A DNA stretch of 64,000 bases, taken from Microbacterium sp. Root553. GTDB taxonomy: Bacteria > Actinomycetota > Actinomycetes > Actinomycetales > Microbacteriaceae. Positions 17,936 to 25,681 of this stretch are shown here, in pieces. Where the stretch lies: contig NZ_LMFY01000001.1 in NCBI RefSeq assembly GCF_001426995.1, positions 756,709 through 820,708 on the forward strand, in the 5' to 3' direction. A model generated the notes under the pieces. It made no database searches. It worked only from the letters and a program-made list of their open reading frames with translations, and had not been told where the DNA came from. Position 1 is the stretch's first letter, and the number at the start of each line of letters is the position of its first letter. The position numbers and the translations under genes are program-made.

Positions 17936-18328
17936 TCAGCCCTTCGGCACTTCGACGACGACGTTCGTCGCCTTCACGGATGCGGTGGCGAGCGAGCCCA
18001 CCTCGAGCTGCAGTTCGCGGGCGGCCTCGGCCGACATGAGCGAGACGACGCGGTGGGGTCCGGACTGCAGGTCGACCTGTGCCATGACCCCGTCGATCTG
18101 CACACGGGTCACGATGCCGACGAAGCGATTGCGAGCGCTCGAGAGCGCATGGTTCGACTCCTGCGCCTCCTCGGCGAGCGCCACGGCGCGTGCGGCGAGC
18201 GCGTCTCCGGGGATCTCGGCCGGAACGGCGTCGGTCGTGGGCAGCAGACCCTGATCGATCCAGCGCCGCACCGTGTCGTCGCTCACGCCGAGCAGCTGTG
18301 CCGCGCGCGCGATCCGAAAGTTCTGCAT
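17936..18328 (-). CDS. Molybdate-binding regulator (HTH plus Mop/TOBE domain)
   Basis: 130-aa protein with an N-terminal MerR/BldC-type helix-turn-helix (FRIARAAQLLGVSDDTVRRW, residues 4-23) joined to a single Mop-like TOBE domain (about 65-130: RNRFVGIVTRVQIDGVMAQV). Such fusions act as ModE-like sensors that repress molybdate uptake when the metal is plentiful. The ATG follows TACGCT by 7 nt, indicating a leaderless transcript and fixing the start; an upstream in-frame extension is not needed. First gene of the mod operon, so it is probably autoregulated. A pure molybdate storage (molbindin) role is less likely because of the HTH. Confidence 0.88.
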   Translation of the reverse strand: MQNFRIARAAQLLGVSDDTVRRWIDQGLLPTTDAVPAEIPGDALAARAVALAEEAQESNHALSSARNRFVGIVTRVQIDGVMAQVDLQSGPHRVVSLMSAEAARELQLEVGSLATASVKATNVVVEVPKG

Positions 18329-18424
18329 GAGGCAGAGCGTACCGCAGATGCGGATGAGAGGGCCGAAAAAAGACGTATTCGCGGGAGCCGCCGAGTCGCC
18401 ACCGACGGGGCACTCGACGACCCC

Positions 18425-18510
18425 GTGCGCCATTCAGCACGAATACTCGAGACCGCCCGTGTTTCCGCGCGCCGACAGCGGTTCCAGGGCTTCGGTGCTG
18501 AATAGTGAAC
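18425..18510. repeat. 86-bp inverted-repeat element, copy B
   Basis: Left arm GTGCGCCATTCAGCA is the most degenerate of the family; right arm TGCTGAATAGTGAAC (18496-18510). Pairing extends inward (TTCAGCACGAA with TTCGGTGCTGAA). Total 86 bp, in the divergent region between the mod operon and moeB. Confidence 0.75.
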
Positions 18511-18548
18511 GTAGCCCCGCCCCGCACGTCCGGGCATAGCCTGGGGGC

Positions 18549-19316
18549 ATGCAGCCGCTCGTCGCCCCCGCGCCCGCTCTCGACCCGGCCGAACTGGTCC
18601 GCACCGCCCGGCACGCGGTGCTCGCCGGCATCGGAGAGGAGGGGCAGCGCCGCCTCGCAGCCGCCCACGTGACCGTCGTCGGCGCGGGCGGCATCGGCTC
18701 GCCCGTGCTCCTCGCACTGGCCGCCGCAGGAGTGGGCAGCATCACGGTGATTGACGACGACATCGTGGAACTGACGAATCTGCAGCGCCAGCTCGCCCAC
18801 CGCGTCGAAGACATCGGCAGACCCAAGACCACCTCGGCGGCGCGCGCGATCACCGCGCTGTCGCCCGGGGCAGAGGTCGTCACCGCAGCCGAGCGGCTCG
18901 ACGCCGAGAACGCCGAGCGCCTGTTCGCGGGGGCAGACATCGTGGTCGACACGAGCGACTCCTTCGCGACCCGACGCGACGTCGCCGCCGCGACCGAAGC
19001 CCTCGGCATCCCCCTCGTCTGGGGCGCCGTGCAGGAGTGGCACGCACAGGCGACCGTGTTCTGGTCGGATCCGCCGACAGCGGCGCCGGTGGTCCTGACC
19101 GACCTCTTCCCCCTCGGCACCGAGGGCGAGCCGCCGAGCTGCGCACAGGTCGGCGTGCTCGGGGCCCTGTGCGTGCAGGTGGGCGGGATGCTGGCGGGCG
19201 AGGTCGTGAAGCTCATCACCGGCGCCGGGGAGCCGCTGCTCGGTCGCCTCGCGGTGATCGACGCCCTCACGGCGCGACAGCACGAGATCGCGATCCGTTC
19301 GGCGGTGGCGGCATGA
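18549..19316 (+). CDS. moeB: MoeB/ThiF-family adenylyltransferase
   Basis: 255-aa E1-like enzyme that adenylates the C-terminal Gly of MoaD so that it can receive sulfur for molybdopterin synthase. The nucleotide site GAGGIGSPVLLALAAAGVG starts near residue 46, with DDDIVELTNLQRQ and the Arg finger following. The catalytic Cys region is PSCAQVGVLG. Both CxxC pairs that bind structural zinc in E. coli MoeB are absent, and no rhodanese domain is fused. The ATG follows TAGCCT by 6 nt (leaderless). First of moeB-moeA-moaC-moaD, each overlapping the next by 4 nt. Confidence 0.9.
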   Translation: MQPLVAPAPALDPAELVRTARHAVLAGIGEEGQRRLAAAHVTVVGAGGIGSPVLLALAAAGVGSITVIDDDIVELTNLQRQLAHRVEDIGRPKTTSAARAITALSPGAEVVTAAERLDAENAERLFAGADIVVDTSDSFATRRDVAAATEALGIPLVWGAVQEWHAQATVFWSDPPTAAPVVLTDLFPLGTEGEPPSCAQVGVLGALCVQVGGMLAGEVVKLITGAGEPLLGRLAVIDALTARQHEIAIRSAVAA

Positions 19317-20560
19317 GCGCCGCGAACGGCAGCCGCCGGACGGTCGAGGAGCAGCTCGCCCTGGTGCTCGATGCCGTACGCGTCCTCCCGACCGAGACCC
19401 GCGCCGTGCGGGAGGCCGCACGGCGCACCCTCGCGAAACCCGCGACGGCGGCCCACGACATCCCGCTCTTCGACAACTCGGCGATGGACGGCTTCGCGGT
19501 GCGAGTAGCCGACGTCGCCGCGGCATCCGCCGAGAACCCGGTGGTGCTGCGCGTGGTCGCCGATCTGCCCGCCGGGGTCTCCGACGATCCGTCTCTGGAT
19601 GCCGGTGACGCGGCGCGGATCATGACGGGCTCCCCGACGCCGAGCGCCGCCGATGCGATCGTGCCGTTCGAGGACACCGCCGGAGGACTCGCCGACTCGC
19701 TCGGCGAGGTGCGGGTGCTGCGCGCACCGGCGACGCCGGGAGCCTTCGTGCGCCGTCGCGGCGCCGACCTGCACGCGGGGGACGCCGTCGTTCTCGCGGG
19801 CGAGCGCCTCGGAGCGTTCCAGCTCGCGGCCGCCGTCGCCGCCGGCGTCGACACCGTCTCGGTGACACGGGCACCGCGCGTGGCCGTGGTCTCGACGGGC
19901 AGTGAACTGCTGTCACCGGGTGAGCCCGCCGCGCGTGGCCGCATCCCCGACTCGAACGGCCCCCTGCTCGAACTGCTCGTCGCGGATGCCGATTCCGAGG
20001 TCGTCCTCGTGACGCGTGTCGCCGACGACGCCGACGCCGTGCGCGCCGTCACTGCGACCGCCGTCGAACGCGGCGCCGATGTGATCGTCTTCACGGGCGG
20101 CGTCAGCGCCGGGGCCTACGAGCCGGTGCGCGGCGCCTTCGACGGACGGGGGGCCGTCGAGTTCGCGAGCGTCGCGATGCAGCCGGGCAAACCGCAGGCG
20201 TTCGGGGCGCTCGACTCCGGAACGCTCGTGTTCGGGCTGCCCGGCAATCCGGTCAGCGTCGCCGTCTCCTTCGAGGTGTTCGTGCGGCCCGCTCTGCTCG
20301 CGCTGCAGGGGCGCACCGAGATCCATCGCGCCCGCGCATCCTTCACGGCGGATGCGGCGTGGACGACCCCGCCCGGACGCCGCCAGTACCTTCCCGCCGT
20401 CGTCGACCTCTCGACCCGCACGGTGCGTCCTGCCACCGCCGGCGGCTCGGGATCGCACCTCGCCGGCGGTCTCGCCAGGGCGCACGCGTTCGCGATCGTG
20501 CCGGCCGAGGTCGAGGCCGTCGCCGTGGGCGACGTGATCGATGTCATGCTGGTCGAATGA
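19313..20560 (+). CDS. moeA: Molybdopterin molybdenumtransferase MoeA
   Basis: 415-aa enzyme that inserts molybdate into adenylated molybdopterin. N-terminal IPLFDNSAMDGFAV is the MoeA hallmark (about residues 51-64). The MoCF-binding domain contains VAVVSTGSELL, GRIPDSNGP and VIVFTGGVSAGAYEPV; MQPGKPQAFG and VFGLPGNPVSV follow, then the C-terminal beta domain. The start is the ATG overlapping the moeB stop (ATGA). It acts with Mog, encoded at 21765-22253. Confidence 0.95.
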   Translation: MSAANGSRRTVEEQLALVLDAVRVLPTETRAVREAARRTLAKPATAAHDIPLFDNSAMDGFAVRVADVAAASAENPVVLRVVADLPAGVSDDPSLDAGDAARIMTGSPTPSAADAIVPFEDTAGGLADSLGEVRVLRAPATPGAFVRRRGADLHAGDAVVLAGERLGAFQLAAAVAAGVDTVSVTRAPRVAVVSTGSELLSPGEPAARGRIPDSNGPLLELLVADADSEVVLVTRVADDADAVRAVTATAVERGADVIVFTGGVSAGAYEPVRGAFDGRGAVEFASVAMQPGKPQAFGALDSGTLVFGLPGNPVSVAVSFEVFVRPALLALQGRTEIHRARASFTADAAWTTPPGRRQYLPAVVDLSTRTVRPATAGGSGSHLAGGLARAHAFAIVPAEVEAVAVGDVIDVMLVE

Positions 20561-21036
20561 GCTTCACGCACCTCGACTCGTCCGGCCACGCGCACATGGT
20601 CGACGTGACCGGCAAGCAGCCGACCGTGCGCACCGCGACCGCGCGAGGATTCGTGCGCTGCAGTCCCGAGGTCATCGCAGCCCTGCGTGACGGCACCGCC
20701 CCTAAGGGCGACGTGCTCGCGGTCGCCCGCATCGCCGGCATCCAGGCGGCGAAGTCGACCGCGGCTCTGCTGCCGCTCGCCCACGTGATCGGGGTGCACC
20801 GGGCCGGCGTCGAGCTCGACATCGTCGACGACGGCGTGCACGTCGAGGCGACGGTCGGCACCGCCGACCGCACCGGCGTCGAGATGGAGGCCCTCACGGC
20901 CGTGTCGGTGAGCGCGCTGGCGATCGTCGACATGATCAAGGGGATGGACCGCTCGGTGGTCATCGAGGATGTGCGCATCGTCGCCAAGTCGGGCGGGCGC
21001 ACCGGCGACTGGCTGCGCGAGGGAGAGACCCGATGA
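20557..21036 (+). CDS. moaC: Cyclic pyranopterin monophosphate synthase MoaC
   Basis: 159-aa enzyme completing cPMP formation after MoaA. Family motifs: MVDVTGKQPTVRTATA near the N-terminus, GIQAAKSTAALLPLAH with the active-site Lys and His, GVEMEALTAVSVSALAIVDM and the C-terminal KSGGRTGDW. Overlaps moeA and moaD by 4 nt each. Confidence 0.96.
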   Translation: MSFTHLDSSGHAHMVDVTGKQPTVRTATARGFVRCSPEVIAALRDGTAPKGDVLAVARIAGIQAAKSTAALLPLAHVIGVHRAGVELDIVDDGVHVEATVGTADRTGVEMEALTAVSVSALAIVDMIKGMDRSVVIEDVRIVAKSGGRTGDWLREGETR

Positions 21037-21272
21037 CCGCGACCCGGGTACGCTACTTCGCCGCCGCCGCCGAGGCCGCGGGTGTCGACTCCGAGGAACG
21101 CGGCGAGCGCTCGCTGGCCGAGCTCCGCGCGGCGGTCATGGCCGAGCATCCGGATCTCGCCGACATCCTGCCGCGCTGCGCGGTCATGGTCGACGGCGTG
21201 CGTCGCGACGATGACCACGCCCTCGACGACGCCCAGCTGATCGACGTGCTCCCGCCCTTCGCCGGCGGCTGA
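21033..21272 (+). CDS. moaD: Molybdopterin synthase small subunit MoaD
   Basis: 79-aa ubiquitin-like sulfur carrier. RVRYFAAAAEAAGVDSEE is the family N-terminal strand-helix, and the protein ends PPFAGG; the terminal Gly-Gly is adenylated by MoeB, thiocarboxylated, and donates sulfur within the MoaD-MoaE complex. Last gene of the plus-strand operon; its partner moaE lies just beyond on the opposite strand. Confidence 0.95.
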   Translation: MTATRVRYFAAAAEAAGVDSEERGERSLAELRAAVMAEHPDLADILPRCAVMVDGVRRDDDHALDDAQLIDVLPPFAGG

Positions 21273-21327
21273 TCGTCGCGCGAAGCTCGCGCAGCGCCGC
21301 GCCACACGGCGTGCGCACGGCTCCGGC

Positions 21328-21768
21328 TCAGCCGCCGATGCCCTTCCACGACGTGGTGCCGTCGGATTCGACCTGACGCTTCCACACCGGCAACGACGTC
21401 TTGATGTCCTCGATGACCGCGCGGCAGACGGCGAACGCCTCGGCCCGGTGCTCGGCGGCGACGGCGATCACGACGGCCGCGTCGCCCACGTCGAGACGGC
21501 CGATGCGGTGACTCACGGCGACGACGACCCTCGCGTCGCCGACGGCATCCGCTGCGGCATTCTGCGCGATCGTCTGCAGCGCCGTCTCGGCGTCGGGGTG
21601 CGAGCTGTACTCGAGCCCCACGACCGGGGTCTGCGCATCCGGGTCGTTGTCGCGCACCCGGCCGATGAACGTCGTGACTCCGCCGAGCGCGGGGTCGTCC
21701 ACCGCCGCCAGGTGCGTCTCGACATCGAGCGGCTCGGTGGAGATGGCGGCGATCCGTACCTCGTTCAC
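21328..21768 (-). CDS. moaE: Molybdopterin synthase catalytic subunit MoaE
   Basis: 146-aa large subunit of molybdopterin synthase. Landmarks: GGVTTFIGRVRD (about 29-40), YSSHPDAE, VAVSHRIGRLDVGDAAVVIAVAAEHRAEAF (shown here as VSHRIGRLDVGD and VAAEHRAEAF) and the C-terminal SLPVWKRQ with the catalytic Lys. Converges with moaD. Its ATG overlaps the stop of mog. Confidence 0.95.
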   Translation of the reverse strand: MNEVRIAAISTEPLDVETHLAAVDDPALGGVTTFIGRVRDNDPDAQTPVVGLEYSSHPDAETALQTIAQNAAADAVGDARVVVAVSHRIGRLDVGDAAVVIAVAAEHRAEAFAVCRAVIEDIKTSLPVWKRQVESDGTTSWKGIGG

Positions 21769-22253
21769 GAGTGGTCACCGCCCTCGACCTGGTCGACGAC
21801 GTGTCTCGCGACGGTCAGCACCACGGGTACACCGGATGCCACGGCCCGCGTGGATCCGGGGAGGTTCACGACCAGCGTCCCGGCCGGATCGACGACACCG
21901 GCCAGCCCTCGGGACAGCACGGACAGCGGGGTGTCGGCGAGGCCGCTGCGTCGCAGCTCCTCGGCGATGCCGGGGACCTCGCGCGTGATCACGCGTCGGG
22001 TGCCCTCGGGCGTCTCGTCGCGGGGTCCGACCCCGGTTCCGCCGGTGGTCACGATCAGTCGCACCCCCCGCGCGACCGCACGCCGCAGCGCATCGGCCAC
22101 GGATGTCTCGCCGTCGGCGATGACCTCGGCGTCGGGACAGTGCCAGCCCGCCTCGCGGAGCAGCCCGACGGCGATCGGTCCGCCGCGGTCCTCGCGCTCT
22201 CCGGAGAACGAGCGGTCCGAGACGGTGATCACACACGCGGGTAGCGACGTCAT
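21765..22253 (-). CDS. mog: MogA/MoaB-type molybdopterin adenylyltransferase
   Basis: 162-aa enzyme of the MoCF-binding fold that adenylates molybdopterin before MoeA inserts metal. The TTGGTGVGPRDETPEGTR motif (about residues 79-96) and VNLPGSTRAVASG are diagnostic. Actinobacterial members are called MogA or MoaB; sequence alone does not separate them. The ATG follows TATCGT by 6 nt, so it is leaderless with its own promoter. Overlaps moaE. Confidence 0.92.
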   Translation of the reverse strand: MTSLPACVITVSDRSFSGEREDRGGPIAVGLLREAGWHCPDAEVIADGETSVADALRRAVARGVRLIVTTGGTGVGPRDETPEGTRRVITREVPGIAEELRRSGLADTPLSVLSRGLAGVVDPAGTLVVNLPGSTRAVASGVPVVLTVARHVVDQVEGGDHS

Positions 22254-22293
22254 GGCTCCACGATAGGGGCTGGCCGAACCGGCCGCACCGGCA

Positions 22294-23934
22294 TCAGTTC
22301 ACCCGGACCAGAGAACGCTGCCATCCCGATGAGCCGTTCGGCGCGATCGGCGCCCGCTCCTCGATCTGCGTGTCGCCGTTCTTGTTGATCGCGCGCACGG
22401 CCACGTAGTGGGTGCCGGGGGTGGCATCCCACTCCATGAACCACTGCACCCAGGTGTTCTCGTTGATCGGCGCCGACAGCGTCGCCGGCATCCAGTCACC
22501 CTCGTCGATCTTCACCTCGACGCGCTCGATGCCCACGGTCTGCGCCCACGCGACGCCCGCGATCGGGATGCGCCCGGCATCGACGGCCTGCCCGACCTTC
22601 GGGGTGTCGACGCGCGAGGCGAACTTGATCGGCGCCTCGGCGCTGTATCCGCGGGGAGTCCAGTAGGCCTCGTCCTTCTCGAACGTCGTGACCTTGAGCT
22701 CGGTGAGCCACTTGGTCGCCGAGACGTAGCCGTAGAGCCCCGGTACCACCATCCGCACCGGGAAGCCGTGCTCGAGCGGCAGCGGCTCTCCGTTCATGCC
22801 GACCGCGAGGATCGCGTCGAGGTTGTCGTCGGTGAGAGCCGACAGCGGCGTGCTCGCCGTGTAGCCGTCGACGCTCTTCGAGAGCACCATGTCGGCACCG
22901 GACTTCACGCCGGCCTTCTTCAGAACATCGCGCAGCGGCACTCCCAGCCACATCGCGTTGCCGACCAGTCCGCCACCGACCTCGTTCGAGACGCAGGTCA
23001 TCGTGATCGCGTACTCGTCGAGACCCATGTCGAGGATGTCCTGGAAGCTCAGTTCGACACGCTTGTCGACCATCCCGTCGATGACGAGGCGCCAGGTGCT
23101 GGGGTCGATCGTGGGCACGGTCAGTGCGGTGTCGACGCGGTAGAAGTCCTTGTTCGGCGTGATCAGCTTCGTGAGACCCGGGATGTCGAGCTCCGCGCCC
23201 TTCGGCACCGTGACCTTCGACTTCGGAGCCGGCAGCTTGAGAGCCTCCCGGATCGTCGCCACAGATCCGACAGTCATGCTGACCGTGCGCGAGGCGATGC
23301 CGACGATGACGGCCGAGACGCCGGCGATCCCGGCGAGCAGGAAGAACTGCCGACGGCCGAGGGCCTTCGAGGGCTTCGCATCGTCGGCGTCGGCCTCGGT
23401 CTTCTCGCCTTTGCGATCGACCATCTCGGCGGGAACGGCGGATGCCTTCCACGCCGTGAGGCGGCGGATGAGCAGGACGATGATGATCGACCCTGCGATC
23501 GTGCCGAGCACCGGCGGCAGGAACGCGAGCGCGGTGACGCCGGCCCTGGTCACGATCGCCGCGGTGGAGAGCGCGCCGGCGACCACCAGGGCGATCACGC
23601 CGAGCGGGGGACGCAGCAACTGCAGGATGCCGGCGATCGCCGACGCGATCACCACCGCGAGACCGAGTCCGACCAGCAGCGCGATCTTGTCGTACTCGCC
23701 GAAGGTCGCGATCGCGAACTCCTTGAACGGCTGCGGGACGATGTCGATCACGAAGCCGCCGACCGCGAGGATCGGGCTGGCCGAGCGCGCGAAGATCAGC
23801 GCGAAGAGTTCGGCGGTGGCCAGGAACACCAGTCCGCTGATCACGCCCGAGAGCGCAGCCCAGAAGAGGAATCTATTGCCGCCGCGGCGCCGGGTCTGTG
23901 TGCCGCTCTGTTCCGCGGTGCTGCGCTGTGCCAT
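22294..23934 (-). CDS. Membrane-anchored sulfite oxidase-like molybdoenzyme
   Basis: 546-aa protein with an N-terminal membrane domain of about four helices (residues 20-160: FLFWAALSGVISGLVFLATA and others), a charged linker, another hydrophobic segment preceded by twin Arg (GRRQFFLLAGIAG, about 195-207), then a sulfite-oxidase-type Moco domain facing outside. The Moco-ligating Cys is in TMTCVSNEVGG; GNAMWLGVPLRDVL, HGFPVRMVVPGLYGY and KWLTEL are family motifs. A C-terminal Mo-co dimerisation/Ig-like domain follows. It is the only molybdoenzyme in the window and the likely consumer of the cofactor made by the neighbouring genes. Substrate (sulfite, sulfoxide or other) is unknown; no cytochrome partner is adjacent. 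Confidence 0.9.
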   Translation of the reverse strand: MAQRSTAEQSGTQTRRRGGNRFLFWAALSGVISGLVFLATAELFALIFARSASPILAVGGFVIDIVPQPFKEFAIATFGEYDKIALLVGLGLAVVIASAIAGILQLLRPPLGVIALVVAGALSTAAIVTRAGVTALAFLPPVLGTIAGSIIIVLLIRRLTAWKASAVPAEMVDRKGEKTEADADDAKPSKALGRRQFFLLAGIAGVSAVIVGIASRTVSMTVGSVATIREALKLPAPKSKVTVPKGAELDIPGLTKLITPNKDFYRVDTALTVPTIDPSTWRLVIDGMVDKRVELSFQDILDMGLDEYAITMTCVSNEVGGGLVGNAMWLGVPLRDVLKKAGVKSGADMVLSKSVDGYTASTPLSALTDDNLDAILAVGMNGEPLPLEHGFPVRMVVPGLYGYVSATKWLTELKVTTFEKDEAYWTPRGYSAEAPIKFASRVDTPKVGQAVDAGRIPIAGVAWAQTVGIERVEVKIDEGDWMPATLSAPINENTWVQWFMEWDATPGTHYVAVRAINKNGDTQIEERAPIAPNGSSGWQRSLVRVN

Positions 23935-24003
23935 GGTCTGCTCCTTCGCACCGAGGACGGTGTGGTCCTCGGTTGTTCGGAGCCGAGCCGGGAACGGATG
24001 GTG

Positions 24004-24291
24004 TCAGAGCGGGCGGGCGGTGACCGTATCGCGTCCCTGGGTCTGGCGCAGGGTGCGCAGGCACCGGGAGCAGAGGATCTCGACGGTCCGCGGGTGATTT
24101 TCGGGGCAGACGCAGTCGATGGAGACGCGCCACTTCGCTCGGCGTCCGCACGCGGCATACGCCTCGTCGTCACCGTGGTCGCACTCGCAGAGCTGACGTC
24201 CGCGGTCGAGGCCGGCGATCTCTTCGACGGTGCGGTCGACGTCGACGACTCGTTCGGTTGCGACGTCGGATGCGTCGTGCGTTTTCACCAC
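24004..24291 (-). CDS. Cys-rich hypothetical protein, possible Zn ribbon
   Basis: Not recognised by family. The 95-aa product has seven Cys in the pattern C35-x-C37, C48, C60-x-C62, C74-x2-C77, with His39 nearby, suggesting zinc or another metal is bound. The first 30 residues are acidic. The start is uncertain: two adjacent GTG codons (24291, 24288) fit a GGCAGGT upstream. It lies just upstream of the molybdoenzyme on the same strand, 69 bp away, so it could be co-transcribed; a role in metal handling or regulation is only a guess. Confidence 0.65.
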   Translation of the reverse strand: MVKTHDASDVATERVVDVDRTVEEIAGLDRGRQLCECDHGDDEAYAACGRRAKWRVSIDCVCPENHPRTVEILCSRCLRTLRQTQGRDTVTARPL

Positions 24292-24361
24292 CTGCCGATG
24301 TTCCCAGGGTCGTGCGGCCGCGCGCAACACCGCCGCGCCCACACCGGTGCGTCCGGTGACG

Positions 24362-24447
24362 GTTCACAACTCAGCACGAAACGGATGGAACCCGCGAGAC
24401 GGCGACGGGAACAGACAGTTGTGAGCAGCCCCTGCTGAATTGTGAAC
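24362..24447. repeat. 86-bp inverted-repeat element, copy C
   Basis: Left arm GTTCACAACTCAGCA, right arm TGCTGAATTGTGAAC; 14 of 15 positions pair. Total 86 bp. Between the alarmone synthetase gene and the Cys-rich gene. With copy E it has the clearest consensus left arm. Confidence 0.88.
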
Positions 24448-24492
24448 GGGCTCGGCGCGTGACTGCGCTCCGGAACGCCCGAAAGACGCGGG

Positions 24493-25191
24493 TCAGACCT
24501 GCACGACGTGCGGCGGAGGCGGCGGCGCGAGCTGACGCTGCGGCACGCCGTGGGCCTCGCGGTGCAGACGCTCCATGCGGCTGTCCAGCTCGGCCGCGGC
24601 CTCGGCCGCGTCAGTGAGGCTGTCGACGAGATGCGAGGGCACCTGGTTCGAGAACTTGTAGTAGATCTTGTGCTCGAGGCTGGCCCAGAAGTCCATCGCG
24701 ATGGTGCGGAACTGCACCTCGACAGGCACCGACAGAGCGCCCGTCGACAGGAAGACCGGCACCTCGATGATCGCGTGCAGGCTCTTGTACCCGTTGCTCT
24801 TCGGCGTCGCGATGTAGTCCTTGACCGTGACGACCGTCACGTCGTCCTGCGCCGTGAGCAGATCGAACAGACGGTAGACGTCGGCGACGAAGCTGCAGGT
24901 CACGCGGACGCCGGCGATGTCGGTGATCTCCGCGCGGATGCGCGCGAAGTCAGGCTCGGCGATGCCCTTGCGGGCGATCTTCTCGACGATGCTGTCGGGC
25001 GTCTTCAACCGGCTCTTGACGTGCTCGATCGGGTTGTACGCGTGGTGGTGGGTGAACTCGTCACGGAGGATGGAGATCTTCGTCTCGACCTCCCGCATCC
25101 CGAACTCGTATTCGCGAAGGAAGCGCTGGAACTCATCGCGAAGCTCCCGAGTCTGCTGGATGGCGTCGTCGGTGACCTGGAGGGACGTCAT
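24493..25191 (-). CDS. Small alarmone synthetase (RelA/SpoT domain)
   Basis: 232-aa single-domain (p)ppGpp synthetase of the RelQ/YjbM type, without the hydrolase, TGS or ACT domains of long RSH proteins. Motifs: FTHHHAYNPIEHVKSRLK (about 47-64), DIAGVRVTCSF, the G-loop region YIATPKSNGYKSLHAIIEVP with the conserved Tyr, and EVQFRTIAMDFWASLEHKIYY. A Pro-rich tail (APPPPPHVVQV) closes the protein. Upstream in-frame ATGs would add over 100 unrelated residues; the ATG at 25191 starts the conserved region. Monocistronic. It likely makes ppGpp or pppGpp under stress from GTP/GDP and ATP. Confidence 0.92.
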   Translation of the reverse strand: MTSLQVTDDAIQQTRELRDEFQRFLREYEFGMREVETKISILRDEFTHHHAYNPIEHVKSRLKTPDSIVEKIARKGIAEPDFARIRAEITDIAGVRVTCSFVADVYRLFDLLTAQDDVTVVTVKDYIATPKSNGYKSLHAIIEVPVFLSTGALSVPVEVQFRTIAMDFWASLEHKIYYKFSNQVPSHLVDSLTDAAEAAAELDSRMERLHREAHGVPQRQLAPPPPPHVVQV

Positions 25192-25297
25192 GGATCCGAC
25201 GTTACGCGCCGGTGATCGGAAGTGGCTGTGCATCGTCGATGAGAAAACGCATCGGTCCTGGTTGCCGATGTCGGAGCCCGGGGATAGAACGGACGAC

Positions 25298-25657
25298 ATG
25301 ACGACAGCAGGAGAGAAGTGGACCGCAGCGTACGTCGAGGCCTGGACGTCGAACGACCCGCAGCAGATCGCGGCCCTCTTCAGTGAAGACGCCAGGTATC
25401 TGACGAGCCCCGATTCCGAACCTCGCGTGGGCCGAGCCGACATCGTCGCCGGCTGGCTCGAGGATCTCGACGACCCCGACACGTGGTCGTTCGAGTGGTG
25501 GATCGTCCGAGAGGATGCCGGTTTCGTGGTGATCGAGGGCCGCACGAAGTACCCCGCCGAACGCGACTACCTCAACCTCTGGATCGTGCGCCTGGATGAC
25601 GAGGGCCGGGCGACCGAGTTCACCGAGTGGTACATGCCGCGTCCGCACGAGGACTGA
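25298..25657 (+). CDS. NTF2-like (SnoaL-type) protein
   Basis: 119-aa single-domain protein with the cone-shaped NTF2 fold signature: WTAAYVEAWTSNDPQQIAAL then FSEDARYLTSPDSEPRVGRADIV and two Trp-rich strands (TWSFEWWIV, FTEWYMP). Members serve as small isomerases, hydrolases or ligand-binding proteins; none of the usual catalytic constellations can be assigned, so function is open. The ATG follows TAGAAC by 7 nt. Stands alone before the K+ importer promoter region. Confidence 0.78.
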   Translation: MTTAGEKWTAAYVEAWTSNDPQQIAALFSEDARYLTSPDSEPRVGRADIVAGWLEDLDDPDTWSFEWWIVREDAGFVVIEGRTKYPAERDYLNLWIVRLDDEGRATEFTEWYMPRPHED

Positions 25658-25681
25658 TCGATCGAGCGCCGCACTCCGGCC

